Shown piece by piece: positions 51,101 through 62,300 of a DNA stretch of 64,000 bases. A model generated the notes under the pieces. That model was not told the DNA's origin and made no database searches. It saw nothing but the letters and a program-made list of their open reading frames with translations. Numbering within the stretch: the stretch's first letter is position 1; every line of letters begins with the position of its first letter. The translations under genes and the position numbers were made by a program. The stretch spans positions 62,001-126,000 of the forward strand of contig OZ037912.1 in assembly GCA_964035575.1 (NCBI GenBank), in the 5' to 3' direction. Source of the stretch: Rhynchopus sp. YZ270_cl-10 (taxonomy: Eukaryota; Euglenozoa; Diplonemea; Diplonemida; Diplonemidae).

Positions 51101-53536
51101 CCTCGTGGTCCCCTGCGAGGAGGACAGCAGCGTGCCCTGCTGCGTGAAGCAGAAGGTCGTGGAGTTGCCCACCCCGCCGACCTTCTGGAGGGCCCGCTTC
51201 ACAACGTGGTCCAATTCGTTGCTGGTACGATGGAGTTCGAGGGTGATGACCTTCTCAGAAGCGACTTTGACAGGGGAGAGGAGAACAATAGGGTGGTCTT
51301 TGGATGACATGCCATCGGGGGTGGAGGTGCTGGGGTAGAGCCACACCATGTCTTGGCCTTCGTTGCGGAGCAGCGAGAAGGTGTCGCCCTCGGTCTGTCC
51401 GTAGCGTTGCAGGGGGTTCCACTCTGCACGCCCGACAACGTCGTTGGTGACGTACTGCCCACGCCGTGTGAGGATCTGTACGTGGCCGTAGAGGAGGCCG
51501 TTGTTCGTTGTGCTGATGTGTGGCAGGCCGTCGCCTCGTACAGCGTTGTCGCGGTAGTCTGATACAAAGGCGCCGTCAAGGTAAAAGCCTTCTCGGCTGC
51601 GTGCAGCGATGCGCCATGCACCGTCTTGGCCGTCCTCAAGCGCTTTGATGGTGAGCCAGTAGGAGTAAAAGGTGGTCCACGTCCCGTCGTAGAACTGCAT
51701 CAAGGTTGTCAGCGTCGTGGTGATCCGTTGTGCGTCTGTGAAGAACGTCGCTGCGCTGTCTGCCACGATGTCGACGATCGAGAGGAGCCACTTCCCTGTG
51801 AGGTCCTCTGTGTTCATGATGGAGTTGTGCAGTGTCGCGTTGACCGCAGACACGCCTGCATCCCGTGCAGTTTCTGTTGAAGATTTGCCAGCGGCATGTG
51901 CCAACAAAAAGGCGGTGCACGAAATGGTTATCAACAATGTGACCGACAACACCATCGACGCTGCTGACAATGGTATCTGCCGTCCTTGATTCACCCGTGG
52001 TAGTCGTAGAGCGTGGATCCGTTGGTACACAAATTTGCCAGCAATCACGCCCGAAAGAATTACCACAAAAATCAAGGAAAGAACGACAGTGCCACTCCAC
52101 TCCCATGCTGCACGGTGCGACGGTGTAGCAACGCTCTGTTCAAACAGCACCTCCTTGGCACCACCTGCAAGCACCTCTGCAACACTGTCGTCCCTGAAGA
52201 AGGTGATGCTGAGGTCGGTCACCACAGACCCGGCGACGTTGCTGCCTGGCAGGTTGTTCACCACATTCACAAAGCTCGCAGAATCCTTCGCACTTAAGCT
52301 ATGCACCGGGATGGTGACAAGCTCCGAGGGACCTTGGATATTCCATGTTTTATCCCCAGGCATCCCCAACAGCACGACAGCAGAGACTCCCGCCTCCTGG
52401 GCAAGCAGAACCGAGGTGTACGCAAGGCATGACGAGGGGCGCTGCAGGAAGACCACCCTCCCTGCGTGCGGGAGGTACGAGGTGACGTCGCAGCCATGCG
52501 CTGTGGTGTGCACAGCAGGGCCACGAAGCGGCAGCTGCTCAGCGTGCATAAGGTGCGACCGGGAACGCCGTGGCAGCAGATCGTTGCCGAGCACACAGAA
52601 GTTCTCAAACTGCGGCCGCACATCAACACCCTCCGCAAAGGCAGAGTACCCACGACTGTTCTCGACGCTGTCAAAGAAGAGCTTGAGGGGGCACCGTGCG
52701 CACACTGCGTCCACCCCACCACACCCAGGCCCTTCACTGAGAATCACCGCGGCGCGGTTGGGACACTCCTCAAGGTATTCATCGACCTTGTCGTTTGTCT
52801 TTGCACAGTCCAGCTCAAGGTGTCCTTGCACTTCCCCGCCCGCATCAAGGTATTGCATGACTTGGTCTCCACCGGCCATCTGTGTGAACATCCCTAGCGT
52901 ACTGTGCAGACCCTCTGAGGTCCCAGACATTGCCTTAATCTGGTCAATCAAATCAACGTGTTGTGTCTGCGAGTTGAGAATCAACACTGCAGCAGCGCCG
53001 GCACCCTGCCCGCTCTTGATCTTATCAATGAATTTGCAGGTCCCCCTTCGCGCAAGCACGATCTTCCCTTGGTATGACCGATCCTCATCAACCCAGTCAG
53101 ATGCCTTACAGCCATGCCGTGTACGGTCGGACGTACCTTCTGCGTTACCTACGGCAACGATGTCGAGACGATTTTTGTGCAAAGCGTGGTTGACGTCAAG
53201 ATGCGCCGCAGGCAGGAACGGGAGAAACGAATTGTCAACCAGACAGAGCCGCATCGCAAGCGACGCAGGCGAGGTCACCTCCAGCCGGAGGGGACAGTCT
53301 GACAGACACTGCTCCACCCCACGCCAGTTCGCAGGGCTGCACAGTGCGGCACGCTTCATCTCCTCCTCTTCCTCCGTCGGCCTGTACGACGTTTCTCTCT
53401 TGAAATACCCATCCCCAAACGCCGTAGATGAACCCTGATATACACAGGTGGACAGCATGCTGAAGCATTGCGGTACACCACACCAGACCTCCCTTAATAC
53501 CCCTATCAGCAGCACCACACGGAGAAGCTTCAACAT
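48177..53536 (-). CDS. Receptor with PA, Cache-like, LamG-like and cyclase-homology regions
   Basis: Two exons, 53536-48773 and 48293-48177, across a 479-bp intron (donor GTATGG, acceptor aatacacag, phase 0) give 1,626 residues. A signal peptide (MLKLLRVVLLIGV) is followed by two PA-like domains (KIVLARRGTCKFIDKIKSGQ; RVVFLQRPSSCLAYTSVLLA). TM helices come at about 485-505 and 525-550, then a Cache-like sensor loop, a LamG-like domain (HEWTHIAASVDWVNKKCKVF), a further TM helix (LVVTCVALLSVLVFMVF) and a helical linker with NLKEYRSYMPRTLL. The cyclase-homology domain has Asn1379 instead of the first metal Asp (VVLNIKA), keeps D1426 (FNGDRVLCSF) and R1502, and has Tyr1498 in place of the usual Asn (WVYALER), so it is very probably not a normal cyclase. 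The spliced tail aligns with the EWMY tail of the 11343-13112 protein, supporting the junction. Confidence 0.85.
48620..48735 (+). repeat. Dispersed repeat, continuous copy inside the receptor intron
   Basis: TTGACTTGAAATACAAAATC, TGAACAGTGTACC, CATGACCGGTACACC, CCAACCATGCG and CCTACATCCATTTG occur in one block. Related pieces lie at 5543-5998, 16805-16845 and, split by an insertion, at 41030-41095 plus 45718-45778. No coding content. Confidence 0.6.
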
Positions 53537-54244
53537 ATTGAGAAGAAAGCGAAGAAGAAGACGGAGCAGGAAAAGGAGGAGGAGAAGAAGAACCTCAGCC
53601 GGGGAGGGGCAAAGAAATGATGGCTAAATCAATGCAGGAGGAGGAGGGGAGATGCACCTCACCGACTGACCCAGCAGGACGATGCAATGGCAGCCTCAGA
53701 ATGAAAGCACAAAAGTATTCTTGCGGACAACAGAGAGGGGAGAGGAGGGAGGAGAGAAAAGTTTGGAAAGATGGGTCTAAACGGAGGAGTGCTTAATCAC
53801 CTTGTGAAAGGACCTTTTGTTGTAGTGTGTGTGTGGGGTGGTAGGTGGAGGGGAGGGGTGGGTGGATGAGGGGTGCAAGCCTTTTGTGAAAAAGAAAAAT
53901 TTGCTTTCTTTTTCTGTAAGATGCCCGTCGCGGGTCACAGTGGGTTTTGTCATATTTTACCCAAGCACAAAGTGCGAGTGTTCGGGGAACAAAAGGAAAA
54001 AAAATCAATAGAAAAACAACACAGCGCAAAAAGCGCACAGAAGGACAAGAAGAGCTTCACAAAGAGGCACGGTACATCAGAGAGAGAGGGCAAAAGCACG
54101 TCTGGACTATTCAGTGAAAATAACATGAACCCGATTATACCAGGTGTGTGCAAGCCTTCTGCATCAGATGACACATAGCCGATGTTCAAAAAAAAAAAAA
54201 AAAAAGGTAATGCGCAAGCCCGGATAGATACTCTACCACTGCCT
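53537..54244. other. Intergenic, with pyrimidine-rich leader of the receptor gene
   Basis: On the coding strand, 53537-53620 is almost pure pyrimidine (ttctcctcctccttttcctg-like). No AG lies between this tract and the ATG; the nearest upstream is ccggctgag near 53598. The rest is spacer. No gene seen. Confidence 0.5.
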
Positions 54245-55015
54245 TCAAGCGTCTGGTGAGACACACTTTGCAGTTCCGTCTGCCTGCACTTCGCACTGCA
54301 CACACTTCAGAAGGTCGCACGGGTTGGAGCAGTGACCCTGGCCAGTTGCGTCGTTTGTGCATGTTGTCCCAACAAGGCAGGTCATCGCCTCACAGCCCAC
54401 AATAGGTGTGGGTGGGAGTGGCGGCACACACTTTGCAGTTCCATCTGCCTGCACCTCGCACTGCACACACTTCAGAAGGTCGCACGGGTTCGTGGGCGGC
54501 GTAGGAGGAGGCACGCACTTCCCATTGCCCTTGTCATCTTCGACGCAGTGCGCACATTCCAGACTCCCACATCCAATAGGTGGCGGAAGGCAGACACCCT
54601 CCCCTGTCTTGGGGTCGTTCTCGCAGTTCACGCACTTCAACTGGTCGCAGCCAACAACAGGCGGCGACGGTGGTGTCGGTGAGGGGAACCACCACGACGG
54701 CAGGCACAGTGCATGTCCGGCAATCTCATAGCACGTCCTCCCATACCTGCACTGCGTCGCAGCACATCCCACCGGCAGCGGCTTGCACCACGCATGGTTC
54801 CCAATAGCAACACACTCTGTCCCCGGCGCGCAGTGCACAGCTGCGCAAGGACCAGCCGGCGGCGGTGGCGGCACACACGACGCCACACCTTTACTGTCCT
54901 CCACACACGAGTAGTCCATGGGACACGTCGTCGCCGCACAACCTGCTGTGTGCGGCGGGATCTGTGCCGAGGCCACGAACCCCATGCTTGCAACGAGCGA
55001 CAGGCGCGACAGCAT
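54245..55015 (-). CDS. Secreted Cys-rich repeat protein
   Basis: 256 residues in one exon. A signal peptide (MLSRLSLVASMGFVASA) is followed by eight or so short knots of the form C-x4-C-x2-x-x-C...G...C, for example CAATTCPMDYSC, CAAVHCAPGTEC, CAATQCRYGRTC and CDQLKCVNCENDP, separated by Pro-rich linkers. The pattern resembles follistatin/TSP-like short Cys modules. The module NPCDLLKCVQCEVQADGTAK occurs twice without change, showing recent internal duplication. There is no TM helix or GPI tail, so it is probably released or attached to surface partners. The start is strong: the ATG is preceded by cgttctctttgtgtacaaccag and only eight leader bases, an ideal spliced-leader acceptor. Confidence 0.82.
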   Translation of the reverse strand: MLSRLSLVASMGFVASAQIPPHTAGCAATTCPMDYSCVEDSKGVASCVPPPPPAGPCAAVHCAPGTECVAIGNHAWCKPLPVGCAATQCRYGRTCYEIAGHALCLPSWWFPSPTPPSPPVVGCDQLKCVNCENDPKTGEGVCLPPPIGCGSLECAHCVEDDKGNGKCVPPPTPPTNPCDLLKCVQCEVQADGTAKCVPPLPPTPIVGCEAMTCLVGTTCTNDATGQGHCSNPCDLLKCVQCEVQADGTAKCVSPDA

Positions 55016-55023
55016 TGTTGACT

Positions 55024-55045
55024 CTGGTTGTACACAAAGAGAACG
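55024..55045 (-). promoter_or_regulatory. Probable spliced-leader acceptor site
   Basis: The coding strand reads ctctttgtgtacaaccag, then eight bases, then the ATG of the Cys-rich protein. A pyrimidine tract plus AG this close to a start is what trans-splicing needs; no promoter-like alternative is visible. Comparable sites precede HisRS (AG at 40983-40984) and each DOMON gene (AG at 32166-32167 for copy 1). Confidence 0.55.
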
Positions 55046-56378
55046 AAAACGGAAAACGAGGAAAATCACGAATGAATCTGTGTGGTGGGTGGTGTCATGT
55101 AGTCCACAGGTGTGGTCACAGGGAATGGGAAGAAAACGAGTCTAAAAATGAAAAACAGCATCACATGCTTTTGTCTTTTTTCTTTATCTCCAACTTTTAC
55201 TTTTTCTGTGTAGATGGGGCGGGGATAGGGGATGGAATGAGGTGTTTCTACGTAGTGTCCGTTTCTGTTAACAACCCTTGTTTTGGATTTGCTTTTTGCT
55301 TTAGCACTTTGCAGTAGACGTCTTCTTCAGAAGAAGGGGACGTTTTTTTACTTCCCTTTTTCCTTAGATATTCACCTGCCCTGTCACTTTTTTTTTTTGG
55401 AAGGGTCCATTTTTATGAAAATTTACCATGCCACTATCTTATGTTGGTGTGAAAGGGAGACGGGAAACAACCGGGACACTGGGGGGTGTTGCGGCACCTC
55501 TACAGAGGAAACAGTATTTCTGCACAAAAAAAAAGGGACGCATGTTTTGACGCATCTCATAAGCATGGTTGCAAAGGGGGCAGAGCAGACCCCAAAGCCT
55601 TTGGCCACAACAGATGCATGAAGATAACCCTCACAACGCACATAGCAACGTTGCACAACAGAAGCCCCCCCCTCTGCTTCTGAGCAAAAGGGGGGTTGGT
55701 GTGCAGCTGCGCTAGGTGCTCTCAATTGGGGATATGAGCTCGACTCCGTGCAGGGGATACCCATAGAAAAATACAAAAACAAAACAAAAAATGTGATGTG
55801 GAAACGAGAGCGTCGTGTGTTGGTGTGACCAGCACACTCAAGCAATGCTTTGCACATGCAGTGTAGTGAAGACCCTCAGTCAACCTGGACACTTGGTCTG
55901 TGCTGTTGGGAGGGGTATGTCTGAAAAACAGACACATGTCTCAACAGCAGCACACTTGTGTCCTTCTCAAATAACAGCTTTTGAACCATGTACGTAGAAA
56001 CGGGAAGAGGTGGAGGGAGAGGGGGGAAATGGGTGTAGTGGGAAGTAGGTTGGTTGGGATGGACTCTGTCCTTAATTAGAAAAAGAAATTAAAAATATGG
56101 AGGAGGAACACCAGGGACAAGAGAGGGACAAGAGAGGGAGAGAGAGAGAGAGAGAGGGGGGTGGCAGAAGCCACATACTTTTGTGGTTACTCGTTTTGTA
56201 AGACAGGTTCTATACATGCAAACTTATTTTAAAAAAAGCTTTTGTTTTATTTTGTCTTTTGCAAACCTATTACTTTGTTATATTTTGTAATCTCTTCTTG
56301 GCCCATGGTTTCCACATATGCTTCGTCTTTGTTTTTGTTGTTGTTGTTGTGGTTTTGTGACCAACGTACGTTGTCTCT
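55046..56378. other. Intergenic between the Cys-rich and giant surface protein genes
   Basis: AT-rich spacer with T runs (55380-55400), a GA microsatellite (56131-56157) and several short open frames that overlap each other. No gene seen. Confidence 0.5.
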
Positions 56379-59300
56379 CTACAGTGCAAACAGCGCCAGC
56401 ACAGCTACGCACAGTGTGACCCACAGGGTGGGCACCAAGACACCACCAGAAGTAGGGATGGGGATAATGTTGGGGTCGAAGGTGACTGGCGGGACGCTTG
56501 TTGGTGGTGCGGCTGTCGGGGGTGCAGTTGGCACAACCGGTGGCTGCGGTGTCGGTGGTGACATGCTTGTGGGCTGCGATGTTGTGGGTGGGACGTTTGT
56601 TGGCGGGGCAGGTGTTGGTGGGGGTGGCGGCACGGGTGTGTTGGCCACACCAACCTGCATGTTCGATGTGGACGCAGTGGCGAAGGGGGAGGTGACGCCC
56701 GGTGTGGGCGACTGCTTCAGGATACTGTTCGGGTCGGCCAAGTCGGCAACAATGGCGTCCTTGACTGCAGTGGAGACTGCAGCCGCGTCGACCGTGACAG
56801 CCGTCTCAATCTCAAACTCCGTGACAACGTCGACTGTGGTCGCAAGCGCAAAGAAGGAGCGGTACGCAGCCGCGCCTGCCCCACCCGCAACAGTCGCAAT
56901 GCCGGTGCAGTTCGGGTCTGCCGTCATGTTGCACGGCGCCGCTGTTGGCGGGAGTGTCGGCGGCGCAGCTGTGATCGTCTTGTCGACGCACCTGCCCGAG
57001 ATCTTGTCAGCAGCGGTGATGCCGCCGCCGCCAAGCTTCGCACACACCCACTTCAGGAAGGCTGCCTTGATGACGGGGTTCCCCTTCTTCAGCAACTTCA
57101 GCATCTGGATCTCGGCGTCCCCCTTGCGCACGTTGTTCACAAACGGCATCGCCAGCGCCTCGGTGTCGAACGCCGCAAGCGACAGCCCGGACAGGGTAAT
57201 CACCTCCGGCGGCGGCGTCGGTGCGCGTGTCACGTTGCCTGACGACGCAGGGTAGTCGACCGGGAACTCCAGCGTCACCATGTTCCCGGTGCACAGCTTC
57301 ATCTGGTCCGACACCCCGCTTGTGCACACAACGGTGAGCTGCATCTGTGCACACGGCTCCGTCACGTACAGCTGTGTCAGCTGCGTCCACCCACCCTGGA
57401 ACGAGTACGTCGGCTTGTTGATGAAGTCCAGCGCATTCGGCTTCGCGTGCGCAAAGTACGAGTTGTGCACTTTGTCGAGGCACACCCCGCTCACCTTGAC
57501 ACTCGAGTTCGAGTCCGAGCGCACCGCGTCCCCCATCACGTCCACCACACTCAGCATCAGCGCAAACGGCTTCCCAGGCTCGGGGTAGTACGTCGTCGAC
57601 TTGCACGCCGTCCCAGAGCACATCCAGTGGTTCCCGCCCGGGCGCAGTGCCGCCGCATCCTGCATGTTGACCTCAAACAGGAAGGTGTCGTCGGGCTTCG
57701 CAAACGTGGCCGCAGGGTTCGTGCTCACGTCCCCCTTCCCGTACTTGTAGTTCAGCTGCGTTGTCGACAGGTAGAACCGCGTCAGCCCAGACTGCTTCCA
57801 CCCCGCCATCTTCCCGTACGTGATGTCCTTGAAGGTCGCCTCCCCGCCCTTCAGCTTGAACGAGAAGGCCGGCACGTTCCACCCAGACGACTCCTTCGGC
57901 ATGCACTTTGGCAGCGACGCAATCTTCTTCCCCCAGCCACACGCCCCCGACGTCCCCTTCCCGTCCACGCACGTGTCAAGCACCCACTTCCCTGACTTCG
58001 ACTTGTCCACGTTGCTGCACGGCACGGCCAGCGGGCGCAGCTGCACGGGTGCCGCACTCCCCTTGTCCTCGGGGTGCTTCACCTGGATCCCGTCCAGCCC
58101 AAGTGCCACCACCTTCATTGTGAAGTTGTAGCCGCGGCCCCACGTCGCAGGGTGCGGCTTGCTCCACGGCCGGCCCATGTGGCTGTCCCGCCCGTTCTTT
58201 GCCCCCATCCCGCCAAGGCCGAGCGGCACCCATCCCTTCATCACCTGCTTCACAAGCTGCAGGTGGGCCGTGGGCAGTCCTGCCGGCGGTGTGGGGCAGG
58301 TCGGCTTCTTCGGCTTCCATACCTTTGTGCTGTTGTTTGCGCTGTTGTTGTTCGCGTTCGAGCTGTTGTTCACACCCGCCATGTCCGACCGAGGCGCACA
58401 CGGCACACCGATCTGCGCAAACGCCGCAAGACGCACAGCACGCCTCACAAAGTGCAGCGGGCCCACATCCGCAATCGCGCCAAACGGCGTCGGGCCCGAC
58501 GTTGTCATCGGTGCCACAGCCTGCACGGTGAAGAACCACGGCACGTGCTCGCACGCCGGCATCCCCGATACGGCCACCTGCGCTGTCGCCTCGTGGTCCG
58601 CAGCAGTCTGCACCGGCCGCCAGGCCTCACACGCAGCCGTGCGCGTCGTCTGGTTCGACCGGATCTGGAACGTGCCCACACCGCGACGTGCGACGCCCGT
58701 CCACGTCACCGTCGTGGTCGACGTGTTCGACTTCTGCGTCCCGGTCAGCGTGAACTGCATGTGGTTGTCCCCCACAACAGGCATCCCCTTCGCGTCCACC
58801 ACCTGGAACGACAGGCTGCTCCCAACCCCGGTCACTGCCGCAGGCGCACCCGAGAGCGTGCGTCCCCACAGGCGTGTGAAGTTCGGTCGCGACAGCACGC
58901 TCCCCTCGTTCGGCGCACCCGCAATCATCAGCCCGACCGGCGCCTCGACCGTGAACGTCACTGCCGTCGTCGGCGCTGTGGTCCCTGTCGGGAACCCGGT
59001 GAAGGCACCCGCCTTGAGCTGGCACGTCCCGACAGCCGCAAACACACCTGCAATCTCAATCGCGTCGCCGGTGCCGGCAGCCCCAGTCTTCGGGTCCTTC
59101 GTGTTCGCAATCGCACACGTTGTTGTCCCACTCGCACACGCGAAGCACCCCTCGGGCACCATCTCCGTCGGCACTGCCGTCACAGACGCACCCGCCGCCC
59201 AGGACACGCCGCCAATCCCGCGGAACTTCCCAGTCGTATCCCACGCAGCAAGCCCGACGTGCACGGTGCGGTTGTACACACTGTACGCCTTGCCTGTTGT

Positions 59301-62300
59301 CGTGGCCGGGACTTCGAGCGTCTGCGACGACGCCCACTTCCAGTCCGCAAGCGACGTGTCCGTGTACGCAACCTTGAAGGTCTGGCTCGTCCCGTTCACA
59401 AGCGATGCAGGCGACGTCACCACCACGTCGCATGAGCACGCAGCCGTCGTCCCTGCCGTGAGCCCGGTCAGCCCAAGCTTGAAGGTCGCCACACCGCCCA
59501 TGTAGGTCGCGTTCGGCGACACCCACGCCGTCCCGCACGAGCCGCACGTCACCGTTGCCGTCGACACACCGCGCACGGCCGACACGTACCACTTGTCCGA
59601 CGCCGTCTGTGCCCCCGGCGCCTGCCCAATTGCGTACGCGTTGAACGTGCAGTGGCCCTCACCCACAACGCGGTCCGCCGTGCACGCAGCCCCGCCTGCC
59701 GACGAGCGCGACGACGACGACGCCGACGGGAGGGTGTCCACCGCCATCGCCCCCGCCTCCACAGAGAAGTGCACCATCGGCGCCTTCTTCTCCCCGAAGA
59801 ACCCTGTCGGCACCCCGGCCGCACCCGTCACCACAAACGACAGCGACAGCTGCATCGCCGCCTTGGACACCTCGACAGTCGCCTGCCCGGCAGCCCCGAC
59901 GGGCGTCGTCTTCTCGACCACAGGCATCGGGATCCCGTTGTACACCTTCGTACCCTCCGTCAGGCGCAGCCCGCTTGTGCTCCCGTACGTCACCGTCACC
60001 GCACTCCCGTTCAGCAGCGCAGTCGGGTCCGACGGCAGCTTCCCGGACGCAGACATCGACGCCGCCGCACGGTGGTTCGCCGCACGTGTCTGGTACATGC
60101 GCTGCAGCGCGTACTCCGTCGGCGGCCCGCCCACAGCGTACGCCCTGTCCCCAAGGTCGTCCGCAGCGTACACGTCGAACATCCACGACGCCTTCGCCCC
60201 CGCAGCCGTCATCTTGCGCAGCATGTACTTCTCGTAGTGGAACGCCGGCACCGCAATGATCTGTGTCGCGTCCGTCAGCACCGTCAGCGGCGACGCCTTC
60301 CCGGCAAAGGACACGCTGCACTGGTAGCAGGCACGCAGGAAGAAGGCACGCACCGTCGCACTCCCGCCCACAGCGTTCACGCTGCTGCCCCCAGGGCTCG
60401 ATACAGGCGAGGTCACAACCGCCGCCACACCAGCACCGTTCCCGGCCCCACCCTGGCGCGCAAACGCTGCCGACGTTGTCCCCTCCCACGCAGGGATATT
60501 GTGCGCGTCCACACGCACCGCGCCCACAGAGAACGGCTTGCGCCTGCGCACGGCCGTCAGCGGCACGCCCCCGAGCAGCCACGCCATCCCGCACGTCTGC
60601 ACCGTGTACACAAGCGCCGACCCCGGCACCGCCACTGCTGCTGTGTACGCCCGCAGTGGGAACGAGCTGCGCACAGCCATGTGGCGTCCGACCAGCGCTG
60701 CTGGTGGCGTCAGCCTGTAGTCAAGCCACACCTGGCAACGTCCGCACGGACGTGCGAAGAAGAAGTTCAGACTCCCGCTCGACGCCCCCGACAGCGTCAC
60801 ACGGTCCGCAGCGGCCGCAAACTCCGCTGCCGACACTGCTGCGTTGCATCCCGACGGCGGCGCAGACCCCCCAGCAGCCGCAGCACGCGCAGCACCGTCG
60901 TGCACGAACCCGCCGTTTCCGTAGCGCATCTGTGCCAGCGTCGCCCCGCTCTCACCCATCCACACAGACCGCACCCACACCTCACGCGTCCACCCCGAGG
61001 TGGAAGGCTCGTTCATCGCCCACACCCCGGCAAAGCGCTGCACGTTCTCCACCTTGACGGCAAACATGTCGCCCACACGGATCGCCGACGTCGAGTCCGG
61101 CAGCGTCTGGTCGTACACCTCCATGACGTCCATGCGCGGCGCCTTGACCGAGAACGGCTTCGACAGCTTGCTCCGGTCCGCAAAGATCGGGAGTGCATCC
61201 GACGGGTCCGTCGACCCCACACCAAGCCCGTCCAGACACGTCGCCGCAGTCTTGCCCCCGTAGCACAGGTCGAGCTGCAGCGTGCACGCCTCGCACTCCG
61301 TCGACAGCACGCTCCACGGCACTGCCACACCCCCGCGTGTCGACACGGCGGCCGTCGCAGACTCAACCCACGTCGTCGTCTTCACCGTCCCCTCCACCAG
61401 GCGCGTCGTCTCACTCGCAAGCGAACCTGCCAGGTCGTACACCTTCAGCGTCCCTCCGTCGTTGCAGCCGGTCCAGCTCCGCTTTGCCACACGCACCAGG
61501 ATGTCCTTTGTGAACGACCACGCACGCGCCCCGCTCGTCGTCCGCACCACCGTCTGGATCGGGAACGGCAGCCCTGCCACAGCACCCCCGGACGCGTAGC
61601 TCCACCCCGCCCCGGGCACACCCGTTCCGTACGTCCTGTAGTTGCTTGTCGACGTCTGCAGGCGGCGCTTCGTCGGGCACTCGTCGTCCACGCTCACTGT
61701 TGTGTTCACCTCCCACTTCGACAGCGTCTCCGTCGCCGACACCCACATGTACTGCGCCGTTGTCGCGACTGCGGTGATCGTCCCCCCGACGTCCGACTGC
61801 ACCGCTCCCGCCACACTCGCCGTTGTGTTTGTCGTCACCTTGTCGCGCCCGTAGAACGTGAAGGACACCTTCAGGCCAGTCGTCGCGACTGTGTGCGTGA
61901 TGGCCGCCCCGCGTGTCACCGAGTTGTTCTTCATCAGCGACGCCGCTGCCGTCGTGGCCCCAGACTCAAGCAGGTACTGCGTCCCTGCCGTGAGCGTGTA
62001 CCCGAGCTGGCTGTCGTACGCCCAGTACCGCAGCGTCGTGCTTGTCCCTACGGTGAAGTACGACGCCACCGTGAACGTCGCTGTCGTCGCCGCCCCGCAC
62101 GCCGACGTCGTCCCGTGCACGAAGCTCTGCGACGCCGGCTCCACCGCGTACACCGTGGCGCGTGTCTGCGTCGTCGGCGTGATCCACAGGCTGATTGTCA
62201 CACACCGGTTCGCCACCGTCGACATCACCTCCGCAGACCCGTCCCACGCCGCCTCGCACACCTTGAACATCGCCTTGCGTGCAGGCGCCCCGGTCCCGGA

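Noticed and set aside
52035-53438. 467-codon plus-strand frame opposite the receptor gene
   Set aside because: Antisense of a gene with clear domains; Arg/Ser/Pro-biased composition typical of a shadow.
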